64,000 nucleotides of DNA from DASUBN01 sp036000105 (GCA_036000105.1 DASYGE010000012.1:789798-853797), one strand, 5' to 3'; shown: positions 52,775 through 61,703, counted from the first letter of the stretch. The notes: generated from the letters alone by a model not told the origin. Translations and numbers: made by a program.

Positions 52775-53650
52775 ATGAGACGCGAGACGATGCCGACGAC
52801 GATCCGTGTTTCCACGTGGTCCTCCGCCTGCGCAGCAGCGGCCTTGAGCCTCGCGCTCGGTGCCGCGTGGGTGCCTGCGGCGCAGGGCGCGACGCCTGCT
52901 TTCGATCCCAACGATGTGGCCGCACCGAACTCCATCATCGTGGACCGGATGCCGTCGCCCATCGACAGCACCGGTATCAGCTACCACGCCGGGCAGTACG
53001 TGCAATACCGCGTGCGCGCTTACGGTCCCAAAGGTCAGCGTATCCTCTGCAACGGCGGCGAGCCGCAAGTACTCACCCATGACCTGGTGCATGCGGTCAG
53101 CCAGCAGTGGCCCTCATACGTCGGTGGCAACAGCCTGGTGAACGTGATCATGGGTGATTCCGGGGGCGGGGCCTTCCTGGATGTCTCCTGCGGCAGTTCT
53201 GTGAAGAAGGTGATCCTCAACAACGACGCGGACCCCTTGACGCTCGACCAGCAGGCCATCAACAACCAGATGATCCAGGCGGCGAATCCTCCTGTGCCGG
53301 TCCCTATGCCGGGTGACAACGGGGTGGCGGCCTCCAGCCCGCCGCCCACACCGCAGCCTGCACCTGCGCCCGAGGACTCCGGTTCCGGCGTGGGCAGCGC
53401 TTTGCTCATCGCCGGCGCGGTGGCGGCCACGGTCCTAGTGGTGGCTGTAGCGGCCAGTGGGCTCAGCAGCAGTAGCGGCGGCGGTTGCAGCAACGGTTCC
53501 CATCAATGCTCGCCGCCCAATTCCAACGTCTGCTGCCCCGCAGGCGACGCCATCTATTGCACCAACAACAATACCTGCACCAACCAGACGCTGAGCAACT
53601 TCGGCGACATCTGCGGCAGCGGCAATAACTCCACTGCCTCGGGCTGCTGA
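52775..53650 (+). CDS. exported protein with C-terminal Cys-rich module, unknown
   Basis: 291 residues. A signal peptide (about 1-38, cleavage near AQG-ATP) is followed by a beta-rich domain (about 45-160), a Pro-rich linker (PPPTPQPAPAPEDSGSG), one membrane helix (about 208-232), a Gly/Ser run and a compact tail of about 55 residues with ten Cys (CSNGSHQCSPP..., VCCPAGDAIYCT, CTNQ, ICGSG, SGC). The tail recalls granulin-like or knottin-like folds, which are rare in bacteria. GAGGAG lies 8 bases before the start. The gene ends at a strong terminator. I do not know its function. Confidence 0.78.
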   Translation: MRRETMPTTIRVSTWSSACAAAALSLALGAAWVPAAQGATPAFDPNDVAAPNSIIVDRMPSPIDSTGISYHAGQYVQYRVRAYGPKGQRILCNGGEPQVLTHDLVHAVSQQWPSYVGGNSLVNVIMGDSGGGAFLDVSCGSSVKKVILNNDADPLTLDQQAINNQMIQAANPPVPVPMPGDNGVAASSPPPTPQPAPAPEDSGSGVGSALLIAGAVAATVLVVAVAASGLSSSSGGGCSNGSHQCSPPNSNVCCPAGDAIYCTNNNTCTNQTLSNFGDICGSGNNSTASGC

Positions 53651-53684
53651 CGGCACATCCGCCGCCGCATCCAGCTAAAACCCG

Positions 53685-53718
53685 GCGGCCGGGGTCGAAA
53701 GACCCCGGCCGCTTTTTT
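53685..53718 (+). terminator. strong intrinsic terminator
   Basis: A perfect 12-bp stem (53685-53696 with 53701-53712), loop GAAA, then six T. It ends the Cys-rich protein gene. Confidence 0.93.
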
Positions 53719-53766
53719 GCCCCTTCCGCCAGCCTGGGGTGCCCGCCCCGCAAGGGCTTAACCAAA

Positions 53767-53784
53767 CCGTAAAGAATCCGTCAC
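53767..53784 (+). promoter_or_regulatory. PhoB-box-like site upstream of olsB
   Basis: CCGTAAA and CCGTCAC lie 11 bp apart (7-4-7 pattern) against the Pho-box consensus CTGTCAT-n4-CTGTCAC. TTATAT (53792-53797) may be the -10. Ornithine-lipid genes are commonly PhoB-activated, which fits. Confidence 0.6.
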
Positions 53785-53846
53785 AGGCTTTTTATATCCC
53801 GCAGGCATCCTGACCCTCGGAAAACGGGCTTCAGGAGACACTTTAA

Positions 53847-54626
53847 ATGTCCGCCAATCCGGAACTGCTGTTCGACGCGACCCATGAGGGCGCCGCCGCC
53901 TTCGGCAAACCTGAATTGTTCGTGGGGCTTGCGCGGGACGAGGACGAGATCCGTGCCGCCCAGCGGCTGCGTTACCAGGTGTTCGCCGAGGAGATGGGCG
54001 CGCAACTGCATAGCGATGTGCCGGGACTGGACGTGGATCCCTTCGACGCTTTCTGCCGGCATCTCATCGTGCGCGATCGCCGCAACGGCGAGGTGGTGGC
54101 CTGCATGCGCGTGCTGCTCGATAGCGACGCGCGGCTCGCGGGTTCCTTCTATTCCGAGACCGAGTTCGAACTGGGCGCGCTCATCACCGCTCCTGGCCGT
54201 GTCATGGAGATCGGCCGGGTGTGCGTGCACCCCGAGTATCGCGGCGGCATGGTGGTCTCCATGCTATGGGCGGGCCTCGCGCGCTTCTTCCAGGTCACCG
54301 AGTACAACCGCATCATCGGCTGCGCCAGCATCCCCCTGGGCGGCGACGGCGCGGGCGCCATAGCAGCCTTCGCCGCGCTCGCCGAGCGCTACATGGCCCC
54401 GGAAGAGTTCCGGGTGCGGCCGAAGCTGCCCCTGCCATTGCGGGACGGTCCGGTGCCCGCCGCGCGCATCCCCGCGCTGCTGCTCGCCTACATGCGCCTC
54501 GGCGCCAAGATCTGCGGCGAGCCCTGCTGGGACCCGGATTTCAATACTGCCGACCTCGTGGTGCTGCTGAACCCGGCGGATCTGCGCCAGCGCTACGCCA
54601 AACGATTCCTGAAACAGGCCGCCTGA
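53847..54626 (+). CDS. olsB: ornithine N-acyltransferase OlsB (GNAT family)
   Basis: 259 residues. The OlsB/hemolysin-like GNAT fold has LRYQVFAEEMGA near residue 42, FDAFCRHLIVRD, EIGRVCVHPEYRGGMVVSMLW (the acyl-ACP-binding loop) and YNRIIGCASIPLGGDG. It forms lyso-ornithine lipid from ornithine and 3-hydroxyacyl-ACP. The acyltransferase OlsA starts 8 bp later. A PhoB-type box upstream predicts induction when phosphate is scarce, when ornithine lipids replace phospholipids. Confidence 0.93.
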   Translation: MSANPELLFDATHEGAAAFGKPELFVGLARDEDEIRAAQRLRYQVFAEEMGAQLHSDVPGLDVDPFDAFCRHLIVRDRRNGEVVACMRVLLDSDARLAGSFYSETEFELGALITAPGRVMEIGRVCVHPEYRGGMVVSMLWAGLARFFQVTEYNRIIGCASIPLGGDGAGAIAAFAALAERYMAPEEFRVRPKLPLPLRDGPVPAARIPALLLAYMRLGAKICGEPCWDPDFNTADLVVLLNPADLRQRYAKRFLKQAA

Positions 54627-54634
54627 AGACGATA

Positions 54635-55522
54635 GTGAACTGGAAGGAAACGACACGTCTCGCCCGCGCGGCCGTGCTTTTTGTGCACGTACTGCTGGGG
54701 GCGCTATTGTCGCTCGCCGTGCTGCTCCTGCCGGTGGGCCTGCGCGCGCGCCACGCGCCGAAGCTCGGCACTTGGTGGCTGAAGCGCGGCGCGGTGATCC
54801 TGGGTGTGAAAGTCATGGCCCACGGCTCCCCAGCGGAGGAGCCCTGCCTCGCCGTGGCGAACCACATCTCCTGGCTGGACATCGTGGTGCTCGCGACCCA
54901 GTCCGATACGGGCTTCGTGGCCAAGGCTGAGGTCGCCGAGTGGCCGCTCCTGGGATGGATGTTCCGGGCCGGTGGCACCGAGTTCGTGCAGCGCGGTGCC
55001 CACGCGAGCCTCAAGCAGCTGATGCCACGCATGACCCGGCGCATGAAGCTGGGCGAGACCCTGACGCTGTTCCCGGAAGGCACCAGCCACGGCCGGGTGT
55101 TGCCGGCGCGCTTCCGCCCACGCCTCCTGCAGGCAGCGGTGGATGCGGGGGTGCATGTGCAGCCCGTGGCCATCTATTACGGCGCCTCGGCGGAGGTGCT
55201 GGAGCGCATGGCGTTCGTCGGGGAAGACACTTTCCTCAACCATCTCTGGAACCTGCTCGGCGGCGGCCCGATGCTGGCGGAAGTCACCTACCTGCCGCCG
55301 CTCTCCTCCGTCACGGGCGACTGCCGTTTGCTGGCGGACGAAGCCTGGCGCGCCGTCAGCCATACCTTGAGCCGGCTCGAACTGTTCGAGCTGGGCTCGA
55401 AAGACACTTTCGAGCGGGCGCATATGGATGTGCGCCCTGGACCACTAGGAGCAGGGATAGCGAAGCGTAGGGCGAGCCATGGGCACGACCTGCGTGCCGT
55501 GGAGTTGCATCACGCGGCCTGA
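54635..55522 (+). CDS. olsA: 1-acyl-glycerol-3-phosphate-type acyltransferase OlsA
   Basis: 295 residues from a GTG at 54635; the frame is open further upstream but overlaps olsB. An N-terminal membrane helix (about 12-35) is followed by the PlsC motifs NHISWLDI (HX4D-type) near residue 78 and FPEGTSHG. With OlsB it completes ornithine lipid by acylating the 3-hydroxyl. The last 40 or so residues (KDTFERAHMDVRPGP...) are encoded by hairpin repeat sequence, an unusual tail absent from typical PlsC proteins, so the original stop was probably earlier. Confidence 0.88.
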   Translation: MNWKETTRLARAAVLFVHVLLGALLSLAVLLLPVGLRARHAPKLGTWWLKRGAVILGVKVMAHGSPAEEPCLAVANHISWLDIVVLATQSDTGFVAKAEVAEWPLLGWMFRAGGTEFVQRGAHASLKQLMPRMTRRMKLGETLTLFPEGTSHGRVLPARFRPRLLQAAVDAGVHVQPVAIYYGASAEVLERMAFVGEDTFLNHLWNLLGGGPMLAEVTYLPPLSSVTGDCRLLADEAWRAVSHTLSRLELFELGSKDTFERAHMDVRPGPLGAGIAKRRASHGHDLRAVELHHAA

Positions 55523-55655
55523 AGAAGGCCGCATCTTTAGAAGCCTCGCACTGGAGGGTCTGCGGCACAGCCGTAGACGGGCGTACAGGGGTGTTCACCC
55601 TGGAGTCGCGAGCGGAGCCTGATGCGTAGCGATGCGCGCCACTGATTTGAGGTTA
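55395..55655. repeat. hairpin-array repeat across the olsA 3' end and olsA-phoU gap
   Basis: A 9-bp stem with 3-nt loop (55395-55403 with 55407-55415), a GGGCGCA/TGCGCCC hairpin (55416-55437), a GGCACG/CGTGCC hairpin and a second unit with an ACAGGGG...CCCTGG hairpin followed by GAGCGGAGCCTGATGCGTAGCGAT. The order and intervening words match the extra module in repeat copy B. The first unit is translated as the OlsA tail. Confidence 0.65.
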
Positions 55656-55658
55656 TAT

Positions 55659-56360
55659 ATGGAAAAAGACGATCTCAGCACCCACATCTCCCACGCCTTC
55701 AACGAGGATCTCACCCGTATCCGCGGGTTGACCCTCGAGATGGGCCACACCGTGGAGGAGCAGGTCGGCCTCGCGGTGCAGGCCCTCTTGACCGGCGACG
55801 CGCGCCTGGGGCGACGCGTGGAAGTGGACGACTCCCGGGTCAACGAACTGGAAGTCACCATCGACGGGGAATGCAGCCAGGTGCTTGTGCGGCGCCAGCC
55901 CACGGCCATGGACCTGCGTTACGTGCTGGCGGTGATCAAGATCACCTCGGACCTGGAGCGCATCGGCGACGAAGCCGAGAAGGTGGCGCGTATGGCGGTG
56001 CATCTCGCGGAGATGGACCGGCCGCGGGACAACTATGCGGAGATAGGCGAACTCGGTTCCGGCGCCAAGGACATGGTGCGGGATGCCATCACCGCCTTCG
56101 AGACCTACAACGTGCGCCTGGCGCGGGACGTGCTGCGCCGGGACGACACCATCGACAAGCAGTACGAGTCCATCAATAGCCGCTGCATGACCGCCATGAC
56201 CAAGGACCCACGGGACATCCGCCGCATGCTGTATCTCCTATGGCTGGCCCGCGCCCTGGAACGCATCGGCGACCATGCCAAGAACGTGAGCGAGCAGGTG
56301 GTGTATTTCGTGGAAGGCATGGACGTGCGGCACCCGGGGCATATGCCGGCATCGCCTTGA
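55659..56360 (+). CDS. phoU: phosphate-signalling protein PhoU
   Basis: 233 residues from ATG 55659 (GAGG 7 bases upstream); nine in-frame residues further upstream lie in the repeat. Two PhoU three-helix repeats each carry an E(R)IGD(H/E)AxxV metal-binding motif (DLERIGDEAEKVARMAV and ALERIGDHAKNVSEQVV). It dampens PhoR/PhoB signalling through the Pst transporter. Here phoU lies after olsBA and before ppx, not with pstSCAB. Confidence 0.95.
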   Translation: MEKDDLSTHISHAFNEDLTRIRGLTLEMGHTVEEQVGLAVQALLTGDARLGRRVEVDDSRVNELEVTIDGECSQVLVRRQPTAMDLRYVLAVIKITSDLERIGDEAEKVARMAVHLAEMDRPRDNYAEIGELGSGAKDMVRDAITAFETYNVRLARDVLRRDDTIDKQYESINSRCMTAMTKDPRDIRRMLYLLWLARALERIGDHAKNVSEQVVYFVEGMDVRHPGHMPASP

Positions 56361-56402
56361 CCCCATTCCCGTGTCGCACGGGGATGGCGTAAAGTTGCTC
56401 AC

Positions 56403-57893
56403 ATGAAGAAAAAGACGTCCTCCCATGTGCTGGCCGCTGTGGATCTTGGTTCCAACAGCTTCCACCTCCTGGTGGCAAGCGTGTCCGGCCGGCGCATCCT
56501 GGTCTTGGACAGCATGCGCGAGATGCTGCGCTTCGGCTCAGGCTTGGATGCCCGCGGCCGCATCAGCCAGAAAGCCGAAGCCCGGGCACTCGCCTGCCTG
56601 AAGCGCTTCGGTGACCGGCTCTCCAGTTACAACCCCGAATACGTGCGTGCCGTGGGCACCAACACCTTGCGGCGCGCCCGGGATACCCGGGAATTCCTCG
56701 CGGAGGGCGGCCGCATGCTGGGACGCCCCATCGAGGTCATCAGCGGCATCGAGGAAGCGCGTCTCATCTATCGCGGCGTGTGCGCCTACATGCCCCCCAG
56801 CCGCGAGCGCCGCTTGGTGGTGGACATCGGCGGCGGCAGCACCGAACTCATCGTGGGCCAGGGCAACGAACCCAAGCTGATGGAGAGCCTCGCCATCGGC
56901 TCCGTGGCGGTCACCGACCAGTTCTTCCTGCGGGGCGGTGTGACCCAGAAGAATTACCAGGAGGCGCTGCTCTCGGCGCGCCGCCGGCTCGAACCCGTGG
57001 AGGCCTCGCTACGCCGCGCCGGCTGGCGCCGCGCCCTGGGTTCCTCCGGCACCATCCGTGCCGTCGGCAGCGTCCTGGATGAACTGGGCTGGAGCCGCGG
57101 CCATATCCGCCGCGAGGCACTCCTGAAGCTCGCCGAACACTTGGTGCAGAGCCGCCACGTAAGGCGTTTCGAGTTGCCGGGCCTCAAGGCCGAGCGGGCG
57201 CCGGTGTTCGCCGGCGGTGTTGCGGTGCTGCAGGCGGTGTTCGAGGCCCTCGACCTAGACCGCATGGATGTGGCGCCGGGGGCCTTGCGTGAAGGCGTGC
57301 TGCTCGATCTCGTAGGCCGCCTCAAGGACCGTGACGTGCGCAGTGACACGGTGGATGCCCTGGCGTCCCGCTACGGGGTGGATATGGATCAGGCGGAGCG
57401 CATCGTGGCCACTTCCCGCAAGCTTGCCCGGGGTGCCCCCCACTGGGATATGGGGGAAGAGGGTCGCCGCATGCTCTCCTGGGCGGCCCTGCTGCATGAA
57501 TGCGGCCGGGCTGTAGCCCGCAGCGGTTACCACAAGCACGGTGCCTATGTGCTCGCTAACGCGGATATGGCGGGCTTCGCCCGCAGCGAGCAGCGGCTCC
57601 TGGCGGCTCTGGTGCGCAGCCACCGCGGCCGAGTGGATCAGCTGATGTTCGCGGGCTTCGAAGGGATAGAAGGGGCGCGGGCACGGCGGCTGGCGGCGCT
57701 CCTGCGTCTCGCCTATACCCTGCACCGGGGCCATGAGGCGGAGGAACCGCACTTCGCCTTCCAGGCCCGGGGCAACACCCTCAAGCTCGCGTTCCGGCGG
57801 GGCTGGCTCAAGGGCCGCCCGCTCTTGGCGGCGGATCTCGCTGAAGAGAGCCGCAGCCAACGGGATTTGGGCTTCACTCTTAAAGTCACCTGA
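56403..57893 (+). CDS. ppx: exopolyphosphatase / pppGpp phosphatase (Ppx/GppA)
   Basis: 496 residues. The ASKHA N-terminal domains show VDLGSNSFHLLV near residue 12, ISGIEEARLIYRGV and VVDIGGGSTELIVG. The C-terminal HD-like region (about 310-490) contains WAALLHECGRAV...HKHGAYVL. It removes terminal phosphate from polyphosphate or pppGpp. It starts 42 bp after phoU and converges on ppk1, which makes the polymer. Having both enzymes side by side allows polyphosphate turnover. Confidence 0.95.
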   Translation: MKKKTSSHVLAAVDLGSNSFHLLVASVSGRRILVLDSMREMLRFGSGLDARGRISQKAEARALACLKRFGDRLSSYNPEYVRAVGTNTLRRARDTREFLAEGGRMLGRPIEVISGIEEARLIYRGVCAYMPPSRERRLVVDIGGGSTELIVGQGNEPKLMESLAIGSVAVTDQFFLRGGVTQKNYQEALLSARRRLEPVEASLRRAGWRRALGSSGTIRAVGSVLDELGWSRGHIRREALLKLAEHLVQSRHVRRFELPGLKAERAPVFAGGVAVLQAVFEALDLDRMDVAPGALREGVLLDLVGRLKDRDVRSDTVDALASRYGVDMDQAERIVATSRKLARGAPHWDMGEEGRRMLSWAALLHECGRAVARSGYHKHGAYVLANADMAGFARSEQRLLAALVRSHRGRVDQLMFAGFEGIEGARARRLAALLRLAYTLHRGHEAEEPHFAFQARGNTLKLAFRRGWLKGRPLLAADLAEESRSQRDLGFTLKVT

Positions 57894-57905
57894 CCGGTTT
57901 TCGCT

Positions 57906-59972
57906 TCAATCCGTGTATTGCTCCAGGGATTCCTGTTGCGCGTTGTGGGCTTTCTTGCCCTTGGGGGCGTGGTGCCGCCGGTAGCGGCCGTCGGAATGCA
58001 GCTGCCAGGCGTTGCTGTTGTCCTTGAGATAGCGTTTGAGATCCACCAGCAGCCGGTCCCTGAGCTTCTTCTGCAGGATGGGGAAGCACACTTCCACGCG
58101 CCGGAAGAAGTTGCGCTCCATCCAGTCGGCGCTGGCGCAGTACACGTCGCGCTTGCCGTTGTTGTGGAAGCAGTAGATGCGGGTGTGTTCCAGGAAGCGG
58201 CCCAGGATGGAGCGCACCTTGATGTGCTCCGATACCCCCGGGATGCCGGGCCTGAGGCAGCACACGCCGCGCACGATGAGGTCCACCTTCACCCCCGCCA
58301 TGCTGGCGCGGTACAAGGCCTGGATGACCGAGGGTTCCGTGAGGGCGTTGAGCTTGGCGATGATGCGTGCGGGTTTGCCGTCCTGGGCGTTCTTCCGCTC
58401 CCGGTCGATGAGATCGATGATGTCGGTATGCAGGGTGAAGGGCGACTGCTTGAGCTTGGAGAGTTTGTGCAGCTTGCCCAAGCTCGTGAGCTGCAGGAAC
58501 ACGCGGTTCACGTCCTCGCCGATATCCTGGTCAGCGGTGAACAGCCCGTAATCGGTGTAGAAGCGGGCGGTACGCGGGTGATAGTTGCCGGTGCCGAGAT
58601 GCACGTAGCGCAGCAGGTGACGGCCCTCGCGGCGCACCACCAGGATCATCTTGGCGTGGGTCTTGTAGCCAACGATGCCGTACACCACGTGGGCGCCGGC
58701 TTCCTGCAGGCGGTTGGCCAGCGCGATATTGTCGGCTTCATCGAAACGTGCGCGCAGCTCGATCACCACCGTCACTTCCTTGCCGGCGTGGGCCGCCGCC
58801 AGCAGCGCGTCCACCACCGGTGATTCCGGTCCGGTGCGGTAGAGCGTCTGCTTGATAGCCAGCACCTTCGGGTCCGTCGCCGCCTGGCGCAGGAAATCCA
58901 GCACCGGGCTGAAGGATTCGTAAGGGTGGCTGAGGAGCACATCCCGCTCCTTGAGCACATCGCAGATGTCCTTGCCGGCGGCGAAGACCTTGGGGATGCC
59001 GACGGTGATGGGCGGGTACTTCAGCTCCGGCCGGTCCACCATATCGTACACCGCGTCCACCCGGCTCAAGTTCACCGGGCCTTCCACGGTGAAGAGATCC
59101 TCCGGCGCCAGCTCGAACTCGCTCAGCAGGAAGGCGATGGTCTCCTCCGGGCAGTCCGCCGCCACCTCCAGGCGCACCGCGTCGCCGTAACGGCGCGAGC
59201 CCAGTTCGCCTTGCACGGCGCGCAGCATGTCCTCCACGTCTTCCTCGTCCACGTACAGATCGCTGTTGCGGGTCACGCGGAACTGGTAGCAGCCCGCCAC
59301 CTTCATGCCCGGGAACAGCTCTTCCACGTAGGCATGGATGATGGTGGACAAGAGCACGAAGTGATGCCCACTCTTTTCGGACGCCGGGATCTGGATGACC
59401 CGCGGCAGGGAACGGGGGGCCTGCACCACCGCCATGCCGCTGTTGCGGCCGAAGGCGTCTTTGCCTTCGAGCGAGACGATGAAGTTCAGGCTCTTGTTCA
59501 GGATGCGGGGGAAGGGGTGGGCGGGGTCGAGACCCATGGGGCTCAACACCGGCAACACCTCTTCCTCGAAATACTTATGCAGCCAGGTCTCGTGGGCGGC
59601 GCTCCATTCGTGGCGCCGCAGCACCCGGATGCCGTCCTTCTCCAGGGCCGGGAACAGCACCTCGTTCAGCATGTGGTACTGCTGGCGGACGATGTCGCGG
59701 GCTTCTTCGCAGATGGAATGCAGGGCCTCGGAGGCGGGCAGGTCGTCCGGCCCCAGAGGGGCGGAGGCCAGTTCCAGGCGTTGCTTGAGGCCGGCTACCC
59801 GGATCTCGAAGAACTCATCCAGGTTGGTGGAAGAGATGCACAGGAAGCGCAGGCGCTCCAGCAGGGGGACTGCGGCGTCCTGGGCGAGTTCCAGCACCCG
59901 GCGGTTGAAGGCCAGCTGGCTCAACTCCCGGTTTATGTATAACCCGGACTGCTTGAGATCTACGGTATCCAC
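57906..59972 (-). CDS. ppk: polyphosphate kinase 1
   Basis: 688 residues, full length for PPK1. N-terminal YINRELSQLAFNRRVLE and the two catalytic His blocks GTGNYHPRTARFYTDYG and YCFHNNGKRDVYCASADWMERN are present. It reversibly makes polyphosphate from ATP. The predicted start is a GTG (59972). A Pho-box-like pair lies only 24-41 bp upstream and a TATATA between, so the transcript leader would be very short. Convergent with ppx. Confidence 0.96.
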   Translation of the reverse strand: MDTVDLKQSGLYINRELSQLAFNRRVLELAQDAAVPLLERLRFLCISSTNLDEFFEIRVAGLKQRLELASAPLGPDDLPASEALHSICEEARDIVRQQYHMLNEVLFPALEKDGIRVLRRHEWSAAHETWLHKYFEEEVLPVLSPMGLDPAHPFPRILNKSLNFIVSLEGKDAFGRNSGMAVVQAPRSLPRVIQIPASEKSGHHFVLLSTIIHAYVEELFPGMKVAGCYQFRVTRNSDLYVDEEDVEDMLRAVQGELGSRRYGDAVRLEVAADCPEETIAFLLSEFELAPEDLFTVEGPVNLSRVDAVYDMVDRPELKYPPITVGIPKVFAAGKDICDVLKERDVLLSHPYESFSPVLDFLRQAATDPKVLAIKQTLYRTGPESPVVDALLAAAHAGKEVTVVIELRARFDEADNIALANRLQEAGAHVVYGIVGYKTHAKMILVVRREGRHLLRYVHLGTGNYHPRTARFYTDYGLFTADQDIGEDVNRVFLQLTSLGKLHKLSKLKQSPFTLHTDIIDLIDRERKNAQDGKPARIIAKLNALTEPSVIQALYRASMAGVKVDLIVRGVCCLRPGIPGVSEHIKVRSILGRFLEHTRIYCFHNNGKRDVYCASADWMERNFFRRVEVCFPILQKKLRDRLLVDLKRYLKDNSNAWQLHSDGRYRRHHAPKGKKAHNAQQESLEQYTD

Positions 59973-59995
59973 GTCGGCTATATAACCCGTTTCGG

Positions 59996-60013
59996 TTTAC
60001 AAGCATATGACAG
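59996..60013 (-). promoter_or_regulatory. PhoB-box-like site upstream of ppk1
   Basis: On the - strand CTGTCAT and TTGTAAA lie 11 bp apart. TTATATA follows about 10 bp later as a -10 candidate. It faces ppk1. Confidence 0.55.
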
Positions 60014-60164
60014 TCGCCGGTGCCGCAGACATCGCCGCAACAAACAGGCACAAAACCCCTTAGTTATGCGGTATTTACGCCGCTGAGTTGTCGCGTTTCC
60101 GCCGCCATGCCCCGTCGCCCGTCTGGGATGTCGCCCATTTCGGCTTCCATAGGGCCAATTTCGG

Positions 60165-60204
60165 CTGTCATGTCGCGTACTCAGTCCTGTAACAAAGCTG
60201 TCAC
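60165..60204 (+). promoter_or_regulatory. PhoB-box array upstream of the porin gene
   Basis: CTGTAAC (60187) and CTGTCAC (60198) joined by AAAG give a near-consensus Pho box. A further CTGTCAT at 60165 is in the same 11-bp phase, with a degenerate unit between. A -10 (CTTAAT, 60213-60218) follows at the right distance. Confidence 0.8.
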
Positions 60205-60291
60205 GAGGCGTGCTTAATCTTCCCGCCATCCGATCACTCAAGGTCGGCAGCTTTATCGAACGATGCTTTAACTCTTAAGGAGATTTTCGAC

Positions 60292-61419
60292 ATGCGTAAG
60301 ATCAACCTCTTGGTCTCCCTGGCGGTGAGCGCGGCGCTGGCGGCCCCGCTGGCACATGCCGACAACCCCGGCGATACCACTATCGGCGGCCTGATCTACA
60401 CCGATCTGACCAGCATCAGCACCACCCAGGACCAGACGTCCGGCAACGTGGACAAGGATCCGAACGGCTTCGGTCTGGACGTGAAGCGCGGCTACTTCAT
60501 CGTGAACCACACCTTTGATGACGTGTGGTCCGCCAACCTGACCACGGACTTCAACTTCGCCAGCTACAAGGACGCCTCTACCTGCGCCGTGACTGGCGGC
60601 GCCAAGGGCGAGACCTGTGCGGTCACCACCACCACCACCACCCCTGAGACCCAGCTCTTCGTCAAGAAGATCTACGTACAGGGTCATTTCGATGATCTCG
60701 CCACCGTGCGCGTCGGTTCCTCCGACATGCCCTGGATCCCCTATGCTGAGAGCGTGTACGGCTATCGTTTCGTGGAAAACACCCTGATCGACCGTAGCGG
60801 CTTCGGCAACTCGGCTGACTGGGGCGTCAACCTGGCCGGCAAGAACGACTTGGTCAACTACTCGGCTTCGCTGGTGAACGGCGGCGGTTACAAGAACCCG
60901 AGCCGCAGCAAGGGTATGGACGCGGAAGGTCGCGTGGCCTTCACCCCGCTCGATGGCAGCCTGATCATCGCCCTCGGTGCTTACACCGGTAAGCGCGGCC
61001 TGGACACGAAAGCCAAGCCTGCCTTGAACACCGTGAGCCGTCAGGACCTGTTGGTGGCTTGGAAGAACTCCGGCCTGACCGTGGGCCTCGAGTGGTTCAG
61101 CGCTGACAAGTGGAACGACGTGTTGAACGCCGGCACCACCACCAAGTCGGACGGCACCTCGGTGTTTGCTTCCTATGACTTCCCGGGCACCCCGTACTCG
61201 ATCTTCGGTCGTTCAGATACCGTGAAGCCCACGAAGGATACGGATTCCACCCAGAAAGATCAGTACTACAACGTCGGTTTCGCCTGGAAGTCCAACTCCA
61301 ACATCACCTGGGCCTTGGTCTACAAGAGCGACAAGGTGACGGACAACCTGAAGCACGGCGTGGATGACAACGACCTGAAGACCCAGGAAGTCGGCATCTG
61401 GGCCCAGATCAAATATTGA
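60292..61419 (+). CDS. outer-membrane porin, Pho-controlled
   Basis: 375 residues with a signal peptide (cleavage AHA-DNP, about 23) and an amphipathic beta-strand pattern ending in the aromatic IKY expected of barrel proteins. The GFGLDVKRGYFIVNHTFDD and DLATVRVGSSDMPWIPY segments resemble OprO/OprP-like and other general porins. A strong Pho box upstream implies induction by phosphate limitation, so uptake of phosphate or polyphosphate is a reasonable guess; anion selectivity cannot be seen from sequence. Confidence 0.88.
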   Translation: MRKINLLVSLAVSAALAAPLAHADNPGDTTIGGLIYTDLTSISTTQDQTSGNVDKDPNGFGLDVKRGYFIVNHTFDDVWSANLTTDFNFASYKDASTCAVTGGAKGETCAVTTTTTTPETQLFVKKIYVQGHFDDLATVRVGSSDMPWIPYAESVYGYRFVENTLIDRSGFGNSADWGVNLAGKNDLVNYSASLVNGGGYKNPSRSKGMDAEGRVAFTPLDGSLIIALGAYTGKRGLDTKAKPALNTVSRQDLLVAWKNSGLTVGLEWFSADKWNDVLNAGTTTKSDGTSVFASYDFPGTPYSIFGRSDTVKPTKDTDSTQKDQYYNVGFAWKSNSNITWALVYKSDKVTDNLKHGVDDNDLKTQEVGIWAQIKY

Positions 61420-61449
61420 TAGTTCAGCTGTAAGCCTCCTAGAGAGCTT

Positions 61450-61480
61450 GGGCGGGTCACATGACCCGCCCTTTTTTTTA
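61450..61480 (+). terminator. terminator of the porin gene
   Basis: A perfect 10-bp stem (61450-61459 with 61462-61471) and eight T. The following 61481-61643 holds a 7-bp hairpin (61579-61597) but no gene. Confidence 0.93.
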
Positions 61481-61643
61481 ACACCTAGGATGGTGTTATG
61501 CCGCGCAGCACAGGGAGGTGCGAGAGCGGCGTCTATGCATACTGGTCCCAATGAAAGGGATGCTCTTAGATCCCTTCGCTCGTAACGCTTTTACGAGGGC
61601 CAATCGAAAGCTTTAAGAGTTAAGAGAAGGTTTTGGATGCAAC

Positions 61644-61674
61644 AAAAGAAAAATCCGCGGTATATGGCCGCGGA
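61644..61674 (-). terminator. terminator on the - strand for the small Arg-rich gene
   Basis: Read on the - strand, TCCGCGG pairs with CCGCGGA (61674-61668 with 61660-61654) and is followed by TTTTTCTTTT. Confidence 0.85.
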
Positions 61675-61703
61675 CTTCGGGGACGGGACTAACTAGCAGA
61701 ATG

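Noticed and set aside
54221..54634. OlsA start upstream inside olsB
   Set aside because: The added residues are Arg/Gly/Ala-rich out-of-frame olsB sequence; the acyltransferase homology begins after the GTG at 54635.
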